From assembly GCA_022826865.1 (NCBI GenBank), contig JAJDUC010000047.1, positions 1 through 41,323 on the forward strand: DNA of 41,323 nt, written 5' to 3'. The DNA is from Anaerolineae bacterium (GTDB lineage Bacteria > Chloroflexota > Anaerolineae > Aggregatilineales > Phototrophicaceae). A model generated the notes under the pieces. It ran no database searches. It was given only the letters and a program-made list of their open reading frames with translations, and was not told where the DNA came from. Below, one piece after another: positions 1 to 7,068 of this stretch. The position numbers were made by a program, and so were the translations under genes. Numbering within the stretch: position 1 is the stretch's first letter; each line of letters starts with the position of its first letter.

Positions 1-141
1 ACATTTCGTAATCTGTAGGGGCGTTTCGCTGAAACGCCCGCAATCTGCAAGCCATTTTCAACGGGCGTCTCACGAGACGCCCCTACATTTTCACAATTTT
101 CGTGGCGAACGGCTCATTATGATTTTGATGCAATTGCCCTG
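1..141. mobile_element. MITE-like family A element, left part outside the window
   Basis: The right terminal inverted repeat (124-141) reads TTTGATGCAATTGCCCTG, the reverse complement, with one change, of the left end of the copy at 3642. Inside are two hairpins with 9-bp stems, at 19-39 (TTTC/GAAA inner arms) and 63-82 (TCTC/GAGA inner arms). The body is nearly identical to 3694-3834. No protein is encoded, so it is probably non-autonomous. The left end and any target duplication cannot be seen. Confidence 0.75.
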
Positions 142-154
142 CGCCTGCCAGGGT

Positions 155-184
155 TTGGTACATAGCTGCCGCTGCGATTATAAT
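155..184 (+). promoter_or_regulatory. Candidate sigma70-type promoter of fdhF
   Basis: TTGGTA (155-160) and TATAAT (179-184) are separated by 18 bp, just downstream of the family A element. The predicted transcription start falls near 191, leaving a very short leader that is almost only the ribosome-binding site. Confidence 0.5.
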
Positions 185-204
185 CGGTGTTAAGGAGGTG
201 GCTT

Positions 205-2346
205 ATGAATAGACTGCGTCCCGACAGCAGCGTTCGCACGACCTGCCCCTATTGCGGCGTCGGCTGTCAGATGGATCTGCGCATCAAAGGCGACCGAATT
301 TACCGCGTCGAGGCGCCCTTCGACAGCGCGCCGAATTACGGCAATCTCTGCGTCAAGGGACGCTTCGGCCTGGATTTCGCCACGCATCCCCGCCGCTTGA
401 AGACGCCGCTGATCCGCGCTGGCGCGCGCGGGAATTTCCGCGAGGCGACCTGGGACGAGGCCCTCGATTATGTCAGCGAGCGGCTGACGGCGATTGTGCG
501 GGAACATGGCGGCGACAGCATCGCCACCTATGCCTGCGCCAAAGCGACCAACGAAGACAATTACGTCTTTCAAAAATGGGTGCGCGCGGTGATGCAAACC
601 AACAATGTCGATCACTGCGCGCGGCTCTGCCATGCCGGCAGCGTCACCGGTTTGCAATTGGCGATCGGCTCCAGCGCGATGAGCAACAGCATCGGCGAGA
701 TGGAAGAGCTCGATACCTTCATTGTCACCGGAAGCAACACCACCGAGACCCATCCTGTCATTAGTTTGTTCTTGAAGAAGGCGGTGCGCAAGAATGGCGC
801 CAAACTGATCGTGATCGACCCGCGGCAAATCGAATTGACCGATTTCGCAACGCTCTGGCTGCGGCAGAAGCCGGGCACCGATGTCGCGGTATTCCAGGCG
901 ATGGCGCATGTGATCGTGCGGGAAAATCTCTTCAATCCGGAATTTATCGAGGCGCGCACGGAAGGCTTCGAGGATTATATCGAATCGCTGGAGCATTGTA
1001 CGCCGGAGTGGGCAGAAGAAATCAGCGGCGTGCCAGCCGACGACATTCGCCAAGCGGCGAGGATGTACGCCACCGCCGAACGCGCGGCCTTCTACTGGGG
1101 CATGGGCATCAGCCAAAGCACACACGGCACGGATAACGCGCTGTCGCTCACCAACCTGGCGCTGATGTGCGGGCATGCGGGAAAACCCGGTACCGGCCTC
1201 AATCCCTTGCGCGGACAGAATAACGTGCAAGGCTGCTCCGACAGCGGTGGCTTGCCCAATGTGTTCACTGCTTATCAATCCGTGGCTGACCCGGACATTC
1301 GCGGCAAATTCGAAGCCACCTGGAACACAAACCTGAATCCACAGCCGGGATTGACCGTCACCGAGATGGTTGATGGCGCGCTGACGGGGCGAATCAAAGC
1401 CATGATCGTCATGGGCGAGAACCCGATGATGAGCGAGCCGAACCTGTCCCATGCGCAGCACGCGCTTGAAGCGCTCGATCTGCTGGTCTGCATTGACATC
1501 TTCATGAACGAGACGGGCGAAATGGCGGATGTGATCTTGCCTTCGGCGAGTTTCGCGGAAAAGGAAGGCACCTTCACCAATAGCGATCGCCGTGTGCAGC
1601 GGGTGCGGCAGGCGCTGCCGGCGGTGGGTCAATCGCTGCCGGATTGGCAGATCGTCTGCGCCTTGGCGAAGCGCATGGAAGCGCAGCTAGCCGTCACGGC
1701 GAGCGCTGGCTTCGACTATCAAAATGCCGAAGCGATCTGGGAAGAAATGCGCGCTCTCACGCCCGATTTCCACGGGATCACCTACGCAAGGCTGGAGGAA
1801 GAAGGCGGCGTGCATTGGCCTTGCCCCGCGTCCGATCATCCGGGCACGCCCTACCTCTTTGAAGACGACTTCCCGCGTGGCAAGGGCAAATTCTGGGAGT
1901 TGGAATACGGCAGCGACAGTGAACTGCCGGATGAGGATTATCCTTATCATTTGACAACCGGGCGCGTGCTCTTCCACTGGCACGGCGGAACGATGACGCG
2001 CAGTTCGCGGCTGGAAGAGGCCTTTCCGGCGCCGATCGTGGAGATGCACCCGGCCGATGCCGGCGCGCTGCAGGTGGTTTCGGGCGATTGGCTGCGGATC
2101 ACATCGCGGCGGGGCTCAGTCGAAACTCAAGTGATGGTGACCGGACGCTCGCCGGCCGGCACGCTCTTCTTGCCCTTCCACTTCGTCGAGGCGGCCGCGA
2201 ATCTGCTAACGCTGGACAAGATTGATCCGCGGGCGAAAATCCCCGATTTCAAGATGGCGGCGGTCAAGCTGGAGAAGCTGGAGCGGGCGGCGACCGTATT
2301 GGAAGAGCAGGGGGCAATCAAAGATCCGACGCGCTATGTGCATTGA
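205..2346 (+). CDS. fdhF: Formate dehydrogenase catalytic (alpha) subunit, Cys-type, bis-MGD
   Basis: This is a molybdopterin oxidoreductase of 713 residues that oxidises formate to CO2 (or the reverse). The N-terminal [4Fe-4S] ligands are C14, C17, C21 and C49. The DHCARLCH stretch carries C142, aligned with the Sec/Cys metal ligand of FdhF, followed by H143. The RGQNNVQG motif, the ENPMMSEPN segment and a C-terminal molybdopterin-dinucleotide-binding domain are typical of formate dehydrogenases. The ATG at 205 is preferred over an upstream GTG at 187 because AAGGAGGTG (192-200) lies just before it. The length is normal for the FdhF type. It lacks the long NuoG-like N-terminal extension of FdsA, and a separate ferredoxin-like subunit at 8489 could fill that role. 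Neighbouring mobA, fdhD and moeA supply the cofactor. Confidence 0.95.
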   Translation: MNRLRPDSSVRTTCPYCGVGCQMDLRIKGDRIYRVEAPFDSAPNYGNLCVKGRFGLDFATHPRRLKTPLIRAGARGNFREATWDEALDYVSERLTAIVREHGGDSIATYACAKATNEDNYVFQKWVRAVMQTNNVDHCARLCHAGSVTGLQLAIGSSAMSNSIGEMEELDTFIVTGSNTTETHPVISLFLKKAVRKNGAKLIVIDPRQIELTDFATLWLRQKPGTDVAVFQAMAHVIVRENLFNPEFIEARTEGFEDYIESLEHCTPEWAEEISGVPADDIRQAARMYATAERAAFYWGMGISQSTHGTDNALSLTNLALMCGHAGKPGTGLNPLRGQNNVQGCSDSGGLPNVFTAYQSVADPDIRGKFEATWNTNLNPQPGLTVTEMVDGALTGRIKAMIVMGENPMMSEPNLSHAQHALEALDLLVCIDIFMNETGEMADVILPSASFAEKEGTFTNSDRRVQRVRQALPAVGQSLPDWQIVCALAKRMEAQLAVTASAGFDYQNAEAIWEEMRALTPDFHGITYARLEEEGGVHWPCPASDHPGTPYLFEDDFPRGKGKFWELEYGSDSELPDEDYPYHLTTGRVLFHWHGGTMTRSSRLEEAFPAPIVEMHPADAGALQVVSGDWLRITSRRGSVETQVMVTGRSPAGTLFLPFHFVEAAANLLTLDKIDPRAKIPDFKMAAVKLEKLERAATVLEEQGAIKDPTRYVH

Positions 2347-2449
2347 GCCAGACGTATCCGCGCTGAAGACAGTTGATTTTTTCGCAATTTCCTCTACATT
2401 TGCAAAAGCATGTATCAATCATGATAGTAGGCAATTAGGGTGATTGGAT

Positions 2450-2767
2450 ATGAGTGAAGTAAGAGAACTTACCCTGCCCCTGGAGAAGATACGCACATAC
2501 TGCGAGACACAGCCAATCGCTAGATTGTCGCTGCTGGGCGCTGCCTTCGCGGACTGGGTCAGACCAAATGCCGACCTTGGACTTCTGGTGGAATATCTTC
2601 CCGATGAGGGTATTTCGTATATTGATATGGCGCGGCAGGAACGCGAATTGGCCAAGATCGTCGGTGGCGCGATTGACTTGAGGACAGCAAACGAGCTTGA
2701 AAAAACCACAAAGCAGCAGATCCTCGAAGAGGCTTGCCTTGTTTTTGCCCAAGACGCGCGAGAATGA
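2450..2767 (+). CDS. MntA-like nucleotidyltransferase antitoxin with degenerate active site (copy 1)
   Basis: A minimal nucleotidyltransferase (MNT) of 105 residues. The family catalytic pattern is GS...DxD plus a third Asp. Here residues 30-31 are G-A instead of G-S, and residues 42-44 are D-L-G instead of D-I-D; D76 remains. Copies 2 and 3 have the intact pattern at the same positions. In characterised MntA-HepT systems MntA transfers AMP to a Tyr of the HEPN toxin, so this copy is probably catalytically dead (inference). The ATG at 2450 aligns with the starts of copies 2 and 3; an in-frame TTG lies at 2444. The 3' end overlaps the HEPN gene by 23 nt, exactly as in copy 3. Confidence 0.85.
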   Translation: MSEVRELTLPLEKIRTYCETQPIARLSLLGAAFADWVRPNADLGLLVEYLPDEGISYIDMARQERELAKIVGGAIDLRTANELEKTTKQQILEEACLVFAQDARE

Positions 2768-3098
2768 TCCGATTCGTCTGCGACATATGCTGGAATGGGC
2801 GCAGATTACTCAAGGCCTAACCAAGATCGAATCACGCTATTCGCTCAACCGAAACCGGATGCTTCAACTTGCACTGGTGAGGACTCTGCAAATCATCGGC
2901 GAAGCTGCGAACAACGTCACGACAGAGACTAGAAGCCGCTATAGGACGGTGCCATGGCCAGATATAATCGGCATGCGTCATCGACTGGTACATGTCTATT
3001 ATGCAATAGACCTTGACGTGATCTGGAAGACTGCAACGGCGCATGTACCGGCGCTTGTGGCCGATTTGGAGCTCATTCTTGAGGCTGATGAGTCGTGA
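2745..3098 (+). CDS. HEPN-domain toxin, HepT-like (copy 1)
   Basis: A HEPN family protein of 117 residues (HepT/DUF86-like). The RNase motif Rx4HxY is intact at R78, H83 and Y85. Y85 is the position AMPylated in characterised HepT toxins. No ATG fits. The TTG at 2745 aligns residue for residue with the ATG of the second HEPN gene (LPKT against MQKT) and reproduces its 23-nt overlap with the MNT gene; longer TTG starts exist at 2739 and 2697. The pairing with a nucleotidyltransferase lacking key residues raises the question of how, or whether, the toxin is restrained. Confidence 0.8.
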   Translation: MPKTRENDPIRLRHMLEWAQITQGLTKIESRYSLNRNRMLQLALVRTLQIIGEAANNVTTETRSRYRTVPWPDIIGMRHRLVHVYYAIDLDVIWKTATAHVPALVADLELILEADES

Positions 3099-3225
3099 CC
3101 GATGCCGTCGCCAAGCTCACCTGCAGGAGGCCGCAGGAATCTAACCCAGGCCTGATATACTTTGACGATTATTCTTTCTGTCTGCAGCCGCGACGTGATA
3201 ACATGGAGACATAGGGAGTCATGTA

Positions 3226-3534
3226 ATGGGCGAGCTTATGCAGTTCAAACTACCACAAGACAGAATCCGCGAATATTGCGCTACGCAACCGATTCAGCGC
3301 CTGTCCGTGTTTGGCTCGGCTGCGTGGAATGAATTGACGCCGGAGAGCGACATTGATTTGCTGGTCGAATATTTGCCCGATGCGAGTGTTGGTCTTTTTG
3401 ACATGGGCGGGCATCTAATGGACTTACAAGACATTGTCGGACGCAAAGTGGATCTGGTCACACCGAAAGGTTTGCGCCCCCACATCCGCGACGACGCGCT
3501 GGACGACTCGAGGCTCATTTATAATTTCAATTAG
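3226..3534 (+). CDS. MntA-like nucleotidyltransferase, orphan (copy 2)
   Basis: 102 residues with the complete MNT active site: G30-S31, D42-x-D44 in the SDIDLLVE stretch, and a third Asp in VDLV. DNA and protein are close to copy 3 (3907-4224), showing recent duplication. The ATG at 3226 aligns with the start of copy 3; a second in-frame ATG lies at 3238. No HEPN partner follows. The next 98 bases hold no Rx4H protein and then a MITE-like element begins, so the toxin half seems lost. Confidence 0.85.
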   Translation: MGELMQFKLPQDRIREYCATQPIQRLSVFGSAAWNELTPESDIDLLVEYLPDASVGLFDMGGHLMDLQDIVGRKVDLVTPKGLRPHIRDDALDDSRLIYNFN

Positions 3535-3906
3535 CGGTGAAGACTGTCTGCAGTAGACACATGACGGCCAATGTTGAACTTAAATGCAGGTTTGCATTGA
3601 TAGTCAGACACTCTTTATCTGAGCACGCTTACTGCAAGATTCAGGGCAATCGCATCAAATTGAAATTGCGCTGACAAATGACAATTTCGCCTCACATTTC
3701 GTAATCTGTAGGGGCGTTTCGCTGAAACGCCCGCAATTTGCAGGCCATTTTCAACGGGCGTCTCACGAGACGCCCCTACACTTTCGCAATTTTCGTAGCG
3801 AACCGCTCATTATGATTTTGATGCGATTGCCCTGCTGCAAGATTCCAATACTTTGGAAATTGCGCTTAGGCATGATATGATTGGTCTAGAGGGAGGCGAA
3901 AACGCT
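3535..3906. other. Intergenic region holding the family A element
   Basis: 372 bases separate the orphan MNT gene from the next MNT/HEPN pair. 3535-3631 shows no recognisable gene. 3632-3844 is the MITE-like element plus its target duplications. 3845-3906 leads to the next gene, with a GGGAGGCG ribosome-binding site at 3891-3898. Confidence 0.7.
3642..3834. mobile_element. MITE-like family A element, complete, with 10-bp target duplication
   Basis: A 193-bp non-coding element. The left end CAGGGCAATCGCATCAAA (3642-3659) and the right end (3817-3834) are perfect 18-bp inverted repeats. The flanks are identical 10-bp direct repeats, CTGCAAGATT at 3632-3641 and 3835-3844, directly abutting the ends. 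It contains the two family hairpins. No transposase is encoded, so mobilisation in trans is inferred. The roughly 10-bp duplication would suit IS4-superfamily-like enzymes, but the parent element is not in the window. Confidence 0.88.
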
Positions 3907-4224
3907 ATGAGCGAGTTTGATTGCGTCGATCTTCCACAAGACAAAATCCGCGAATACTGCGCTACTCAACCGATTCAGCGCCTGTCTGTGTTTGGATCGG
4001 CTGCGCGAAACGAATTAACGCCGGAGAGCGATATTGATTTGCTAGTTGAATACATGCCCGATGCGTCCGTTGGCCTATTTGCAATGTCGGGACACAGGTT
4101 GGACCTAATGGACATTGTCGGACGCGAGGTGGATTTGGCGACACCAAATTCCTTAAGTCCCTACATCCGACAAGCGGTATTGGATAGCGCCGAGATAATC
4201 TATGCAAAAGACGCCGGCGAATGA
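3907..4224 (+). CDS. MntA-like nucleotidyltransferase antitoxin, intact (copy 3)
   Basis: 105 residues with the full MNT motif: G30-S31, D42-I-D44, D76. Known MntA proteins neutralise HepT by AMPylating its Tyr. The start at 3907 follows GGGAGGCG at 3891-3898; an upstream in-frame start at 3853 has no such support. The 3' end overlaps the HEPN gene by 23 nt, implying coupled translation. It is AT-richer than the flanking formate dehydrogenase genes, which suggests acquired DNA. Confidence 0.88.
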   Translation: MSEFDCVDLPQDKIREYCATQPIQRLSVFGSAARNELTPESDIDLLVEYMPDASVGLFAMSGHRLDLMDIVGREVDLATPNSLSPYIRQAVLDSAEIIYAKDAGE

Positions 4225-4561
4225 TCAGCTTCGTCTGCAGCACATGTATGATGAGGCTAGAGTCGCGCGAAAGTTTGTCAAAGGAAAGTCCAGGCACGAT
4301 TTAGATACAGATGAACAATTTCAATATGCTTTGACCCGAGCAGTCGAAATGGTTTGTGAAGCCGCCTGCAACATTACGGTCGATTTTCAAGCTGCACACC
4401 CTCATATCGAATGGAAGAAAATCATGGGTATGCGACAGTGGCTGGTGCATGCCTACTTCAAGTTAGACCTCGACATACTCTGGAAAACAGTCGAAGAAGA
4501 CTTGCCTCCGTTGATTTCTGAATTGGAAGCTGTCCTGCCGGCCCAAGATGCGACGACGTAG
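4202..4561 (+). CDS. HEPN-domain toxin, HepT-like (copy 2)
   Basis: 119 residues with Rx4HxY at R78, H83 and Y85, the same positions as in the first HEPN protein, although the two sequences have diverged considerably. It is the predicted RNase toxin of an MntA-HepT type module with the intact nucleotidyltransferase upstream. It ends only 3 nt before mobA, and mobA has no clear Shine-Dalgarno sequence. mobA translation may therefore depend on ribosomes finishing this gene (inference). Confidence 0.85.
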   Translation: MQKTPANDQLRLQHMYDEARVARKFVKGKSRHDLDTDEQFQYALTRAVEMVCEAACNITVDFQAAHPHIEWKKIMGMRQWLVHAYFKLDLDILWKTVEEDLPPLISELEAVLPAQDATT

Positions 4562-4564
4562 GCA

Positions 4565-5206
4565 ATGAAAACTCCGAGAGCCTACTTTTCGGTGGCCATC
4601 ATCGCCGGCGGCCAGAGCCGGCGCATGGGGCGGGACAAAGCTTTCGTCGATCTCGGCGGAAAATCCCTCATCAAACATGTCATCGACCGCAGCGCGGAAC
4701 TCGGCCAAAGCGAGACGATCCTCATCAGCAACCAGCCGGCTGCCTATCGACATCTCGGGCTGCCTATTTTCAGCGACGCGCTGCCGGACAAGGGCTCGCT
4801 CGGCGGCATATATACCGCTCTGCTGCGGGCGAAATCTCCGCATGTATTGACGCTGGCATGCGATATGCCTTTCATCAACGCCGATTTCTTGCGATTCTTG
4901 GTCGCCCGAATTGACGATTCAGTTGACATTATCGCGCCGCGCGTGGATGGCTATCCGCAGGGCTTGCACGCCATTTATCAGAAAACCTGCCTCCAGCCGA
5001 TCGCCGAGCAGTTGGCAGCCGACCGGCTGAAGATCATCCGCTTCTATGGCCGCATGCGCGTGACTTACCTCGACGAAGCGGATTATGCCGCATTCGACCG
5101 CGAAGGGCGCTGCTTCGCCAACCTGAATACGCCCGATGAGCTGGAGCAGGCGCGACGACATTTGCAGAGCCAATCGAAGACCGGCCCGGGCGCCAATCCG
5201 GGCTGA
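4565..5206 (+). CDS. mobA: Molybdenum cofactor guanylyltransferase
   Basis: 213 residues. It attaches GMP to molybdopterin to give the guanine dinucleotide cofactor needed by bis-MGD enzymes such as formate dehydrogenase. The nucleotide-binding signature AGGQSRRMGRDKA spans residues 14-26, and TLACDMPF matches the family metal-binding Asp motif. The length is usual. It starts 3 nt after the HEPN toxin gene. Its target enzyme is encoded at both sides (fdhF upstream, electron-transfer subunits downstream), so the toxin-antitoxin block appears to have entered a pre-existing operon. Confidence 0.93.
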   Translation: MKTPRAYFSVAIIAGGQSRRMGRDKAFVDLGGKSLIKHVIDRSAELGQSETILISNQPAAYRHLGLPIFSDALPDKGSLGGIYTALLRAKSPHVLTLACDMPFINADFLRFLVARIDDSVDIIAPRVDGYPQGLHAIYQKTCLQPIAEQLAADRLKIIRFYGRMRVTYLDEADYAAFDREGRCFANLNTPDELEQARRHLQSQSKTGPGANPG

Positions 5207-5279
5207 GCCCTCTCCAAATTCGCGCCTGACCCCGCTGCGATAGCACAAGCCGCCGACAGGACCCATACGACCGAACTCA

Positions 5280-5297
5280 GAAGGCCGAACGGCCTTC
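5280..5297. terminator. Hairpin after mobA, weak terminator candidate
   Basis: GAAGGCCG (5280-5287) and CGGCCTTC (5290-5297) are perfectly complementary with a 2-nt centre. The following bases are pyrimidine-rich (GCTCTCTTCC) but not a real T tract, so Rho-independent termination is uncertain. Confidence 0.35.
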
Positions 5298-5341
5298 GCT
5301 CTCTTCCGCGGCGCCCGCGGCAGAAATCAGTGCCGCCTATC

Positions 5342-5350
5342 TGCTACAAT
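5342..5350 (+). promoter_or_regulatory. Candidate extended -10 promoter of the diaphorase gene
   Basis: TGC followed by TACAAT (5345-5350) resembles an extended -10 element without a good -35. It ends only 6 nt before the ATG at 5357, which has no Shine-Dalgarno sequence, so the transcript could be leaderless. A very similar 19-nt stretch precedes the sulfatase-like gene at 38440-38458. Confidence 0.4.
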
Positions 5351-5356
5351 GTGTAT

Positions 5357-7060
5357 ATGAGCCAGCGATCTGACATCGATGCGATTTTGGAAGCTTACCA
5401 CGGGCGCGGCCGCGAGGCGCTGCTGCCCGCGCTATGGGATGTGCAGAGGGCGTACGGCCAGATCAGCCCCGAGCATGTGCATCGGATTTCCCACAGTTTG
5501 CGCGTGCCGGAAGCGGACATTTATGGGGTCATCGGCTTCTACACCCTTTTTCACGAAGAGGCGACCGGGCGGCGCATCATCCGCGTCTGCACCGACCCGA
5601 CCTGCGCGCTGGCCGACGCCGACCAGGTTCTGCAGGGCGTCTGCGCGCAGCTGAATATTACGCCCGACCGGACGAGCGCCGACGGCGAATACACGGTGGA
5701 ACACTCGCCTTGCCTGGGCATGTGCGATTTTGCGCCGGCCGCGCTCGTGAGCGCGCGCGGCGAGCCCGATATAGCGCTGCCAAATGTGACGGTCGATTCG
5801 CTCCTGGGCGAGTGGGATGGTCAATACTTCATGCCGGCCGGCGATGAGAAGTCGGTGATGTTGGACGGGGCGCTCGCTTCGGCGCCGGAGACATTGGACG
5901 CCTACGGCGACTACGCGGCGCTGCGCCGCGCCATCGAAGAGATGACGCCGGATGCGGTGATTGCCCAAATTGAAGCATCGGGCTTAATCGGGCGCGGTGG
6001 CGCCGCTTTCCCGACCGGCCTCAAGTGGAAGTTCACGCGAGCCGACGCCGGGGATCCCAAATACGTCGTCTGCAACGCCGATGAGAGCGAGCCGGGCACA
6101 TTCAAAGATCGGGCGCTGATGGAACAGCGGCCGCATCTGCTGCTGGAAGGCATAGCGCTGGCGGCTTACGCGGTCGGCGCCGGCAAAGCCTATATCTTCA
6201 TCCGCGGCGAATATCCGCAGGCGATGGCGATTCTGGCGGCTGCGATTAAAGACGCTGAGGCGGGGGGATTGCTGGGCGAATGCGTCATGGGCAGCGGCTT
6301 CTCGCTGGACATCGAGATTCGACGCGGGGCGGGCGCTTATATCTGCGGTGAAGAGACGGCGCTCTTCGAGGCGATCGAAGGCAAGCGCGGCTTCCCGCGC
6401 ATGAAACCGCCCTACCCCACCACATTCGGTCTCTTCGGCAAACCGACGGCGGCCAACAATGTCGAAACGCTTTGCGCCGCGCCCTTAATCATCAAGCGTG
6501 GATCCGACTGGTTCAAGAGCATCGGCACCGAGGGCAGCGCTGGGCCCAAGCTGGTTTCGGTCAGCGGCCATGTTGGTCAGCCGGGCGTCTACGAGATCGA
6601 ACCGGGCATCACACTGCGCTACTTCCTGGATGAAGTCTGCGGCGGTGTCAGCGGCGAATTGCGGGCGGTTTTGATGGGCGGCGCGGCCGGCACATTTTTG
6701 CTGCCTGATGAAATTGATGTGCCGCTGACCTTCGAGGACTTGCGCGAAGCGGGCAGCACCTTTGGTTCGGGCGCGATCATGGTTTTCAACGAGACGACCG
6801 ATCTGCGCGACATGCTGAAGCGGCTGGGGCGCTTTTTCCAGCACGAGAGCTGCGGCAAATGCTTCCCCTGTCAACTGGGCACGCAGCGGCAGGTGGAGAT
6901 TCTAGAGCGCCTGGACGCGCCACAAGCGGGCGATAAAGAGCGGCTGCTGGATGTGGGCATGACGATGACGGAAGCGTCGATCTGCGGCTTGGGGCATACG
7001 GCTGGCATCGCCGTCATGAGCGCGATTGAGAAGTTTCCGGAGCTGTTTGAAGTGGAATGA
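5357..7060 (+). CDS. nuoF: Fused NuoE-NuoF diaphorase subunit of formate dehydrogenase (NADH-binding)
   Basis: 567 residues in two domains. Residues 1-150 are NuoE-like, with a thioredoxin-type [2Fe-2S] site at C78, C83, C119 and C123. Residues about 165-567 are NuoF-like, with the FMN/NADH region GRGGAAF (212-218), an ESEPGTFKDR segment and a C-terminal [4Fe-4S] site at C499, C502, C505 and C543. It passes electrons between formate dehydrogenase and NAD(P)H, like FdsG plus FdsB joined in one chain. The ATG at 5357 is chosen over 5330 because it directly begins the NuoE helix. The context supports a soluble NAD-dependent or electron-bifurcating complex rather than respiratory complex I; no other nuo genes are present. 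Confidence 0.93.
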   Translation: MSQRSDIDAILEAYHGRGREALLPALWDVQRAYGQISPEHVHRISHSLRVPEADIYGVIGFYTLFHEEATGRRIIRVCTDPTCALADADQVLQGVCAQLNITPDRTSADGEYTVEHSPCLGMCDFAPAALVSARGEPDIALPNVTVDSLLGEWDGQYFMPAGDEKSVMLDGALASAPETLDAYGDYAALRRAIEEMTPDAVIAQIEASGLIGRGGAAFPTGLKWKFTRADAGDPKYVVCNADESEPGTFKDRALMEQRPHLLLEGIALAAYAVGAGKAYIFIRGEYPQAMAILAAAIKDAEAGGLLGECVMGSGFSLDIEIRRGAGAYICGEETALFEAIEGKRGFPRMKPPYPTTFGLFGKPTAANNVETLCAAPLIIKRGSDWFKSIGTEGSAGPKLVSVSGHVGQPGVYEIEPGITLRYFLDEVCGGVSGELRAVLMGGAAGTFLLPDEIDVPLTFEDLREAGSTFGSGAIMVFNETTDLRDMLKRLGRFFQHESCGKCFPCQLGTQRQVEILERLDAPQAGDKERLLDVGMTMTEASICGLGHTAGIAVMSAIEKFPELFEVE

Positions 7061-7068
7061 GAAGGTGA

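Noticed and set aside
1..141. Repeats as a CRISPR array
   Set aside because: The palindromic repeats are dispersed over 41 kb, never in regular repeat-spacer order, and no cas genes are present.
604..640. Selenocysteine in the formate dehydrogenase
   Set aside because: The active-site codon at 628-630 is TGC (Cys), and there is no in-frame TGA in the gene.
190..1632. Long minus-strand open frame (480 codons) opposite fdhF
   Set aside because: It is antisense to an unmistakable formate dehydrogenase, its translation has no family motifs, and GC-rich coding DNA often leaves such frames open.
3535..3641. A lost or broken HEPN gene after the orphan MNT
   Set aside because: No frame shows the Rx4HxY motif or the conserved HEPN helix residues in this stretch.
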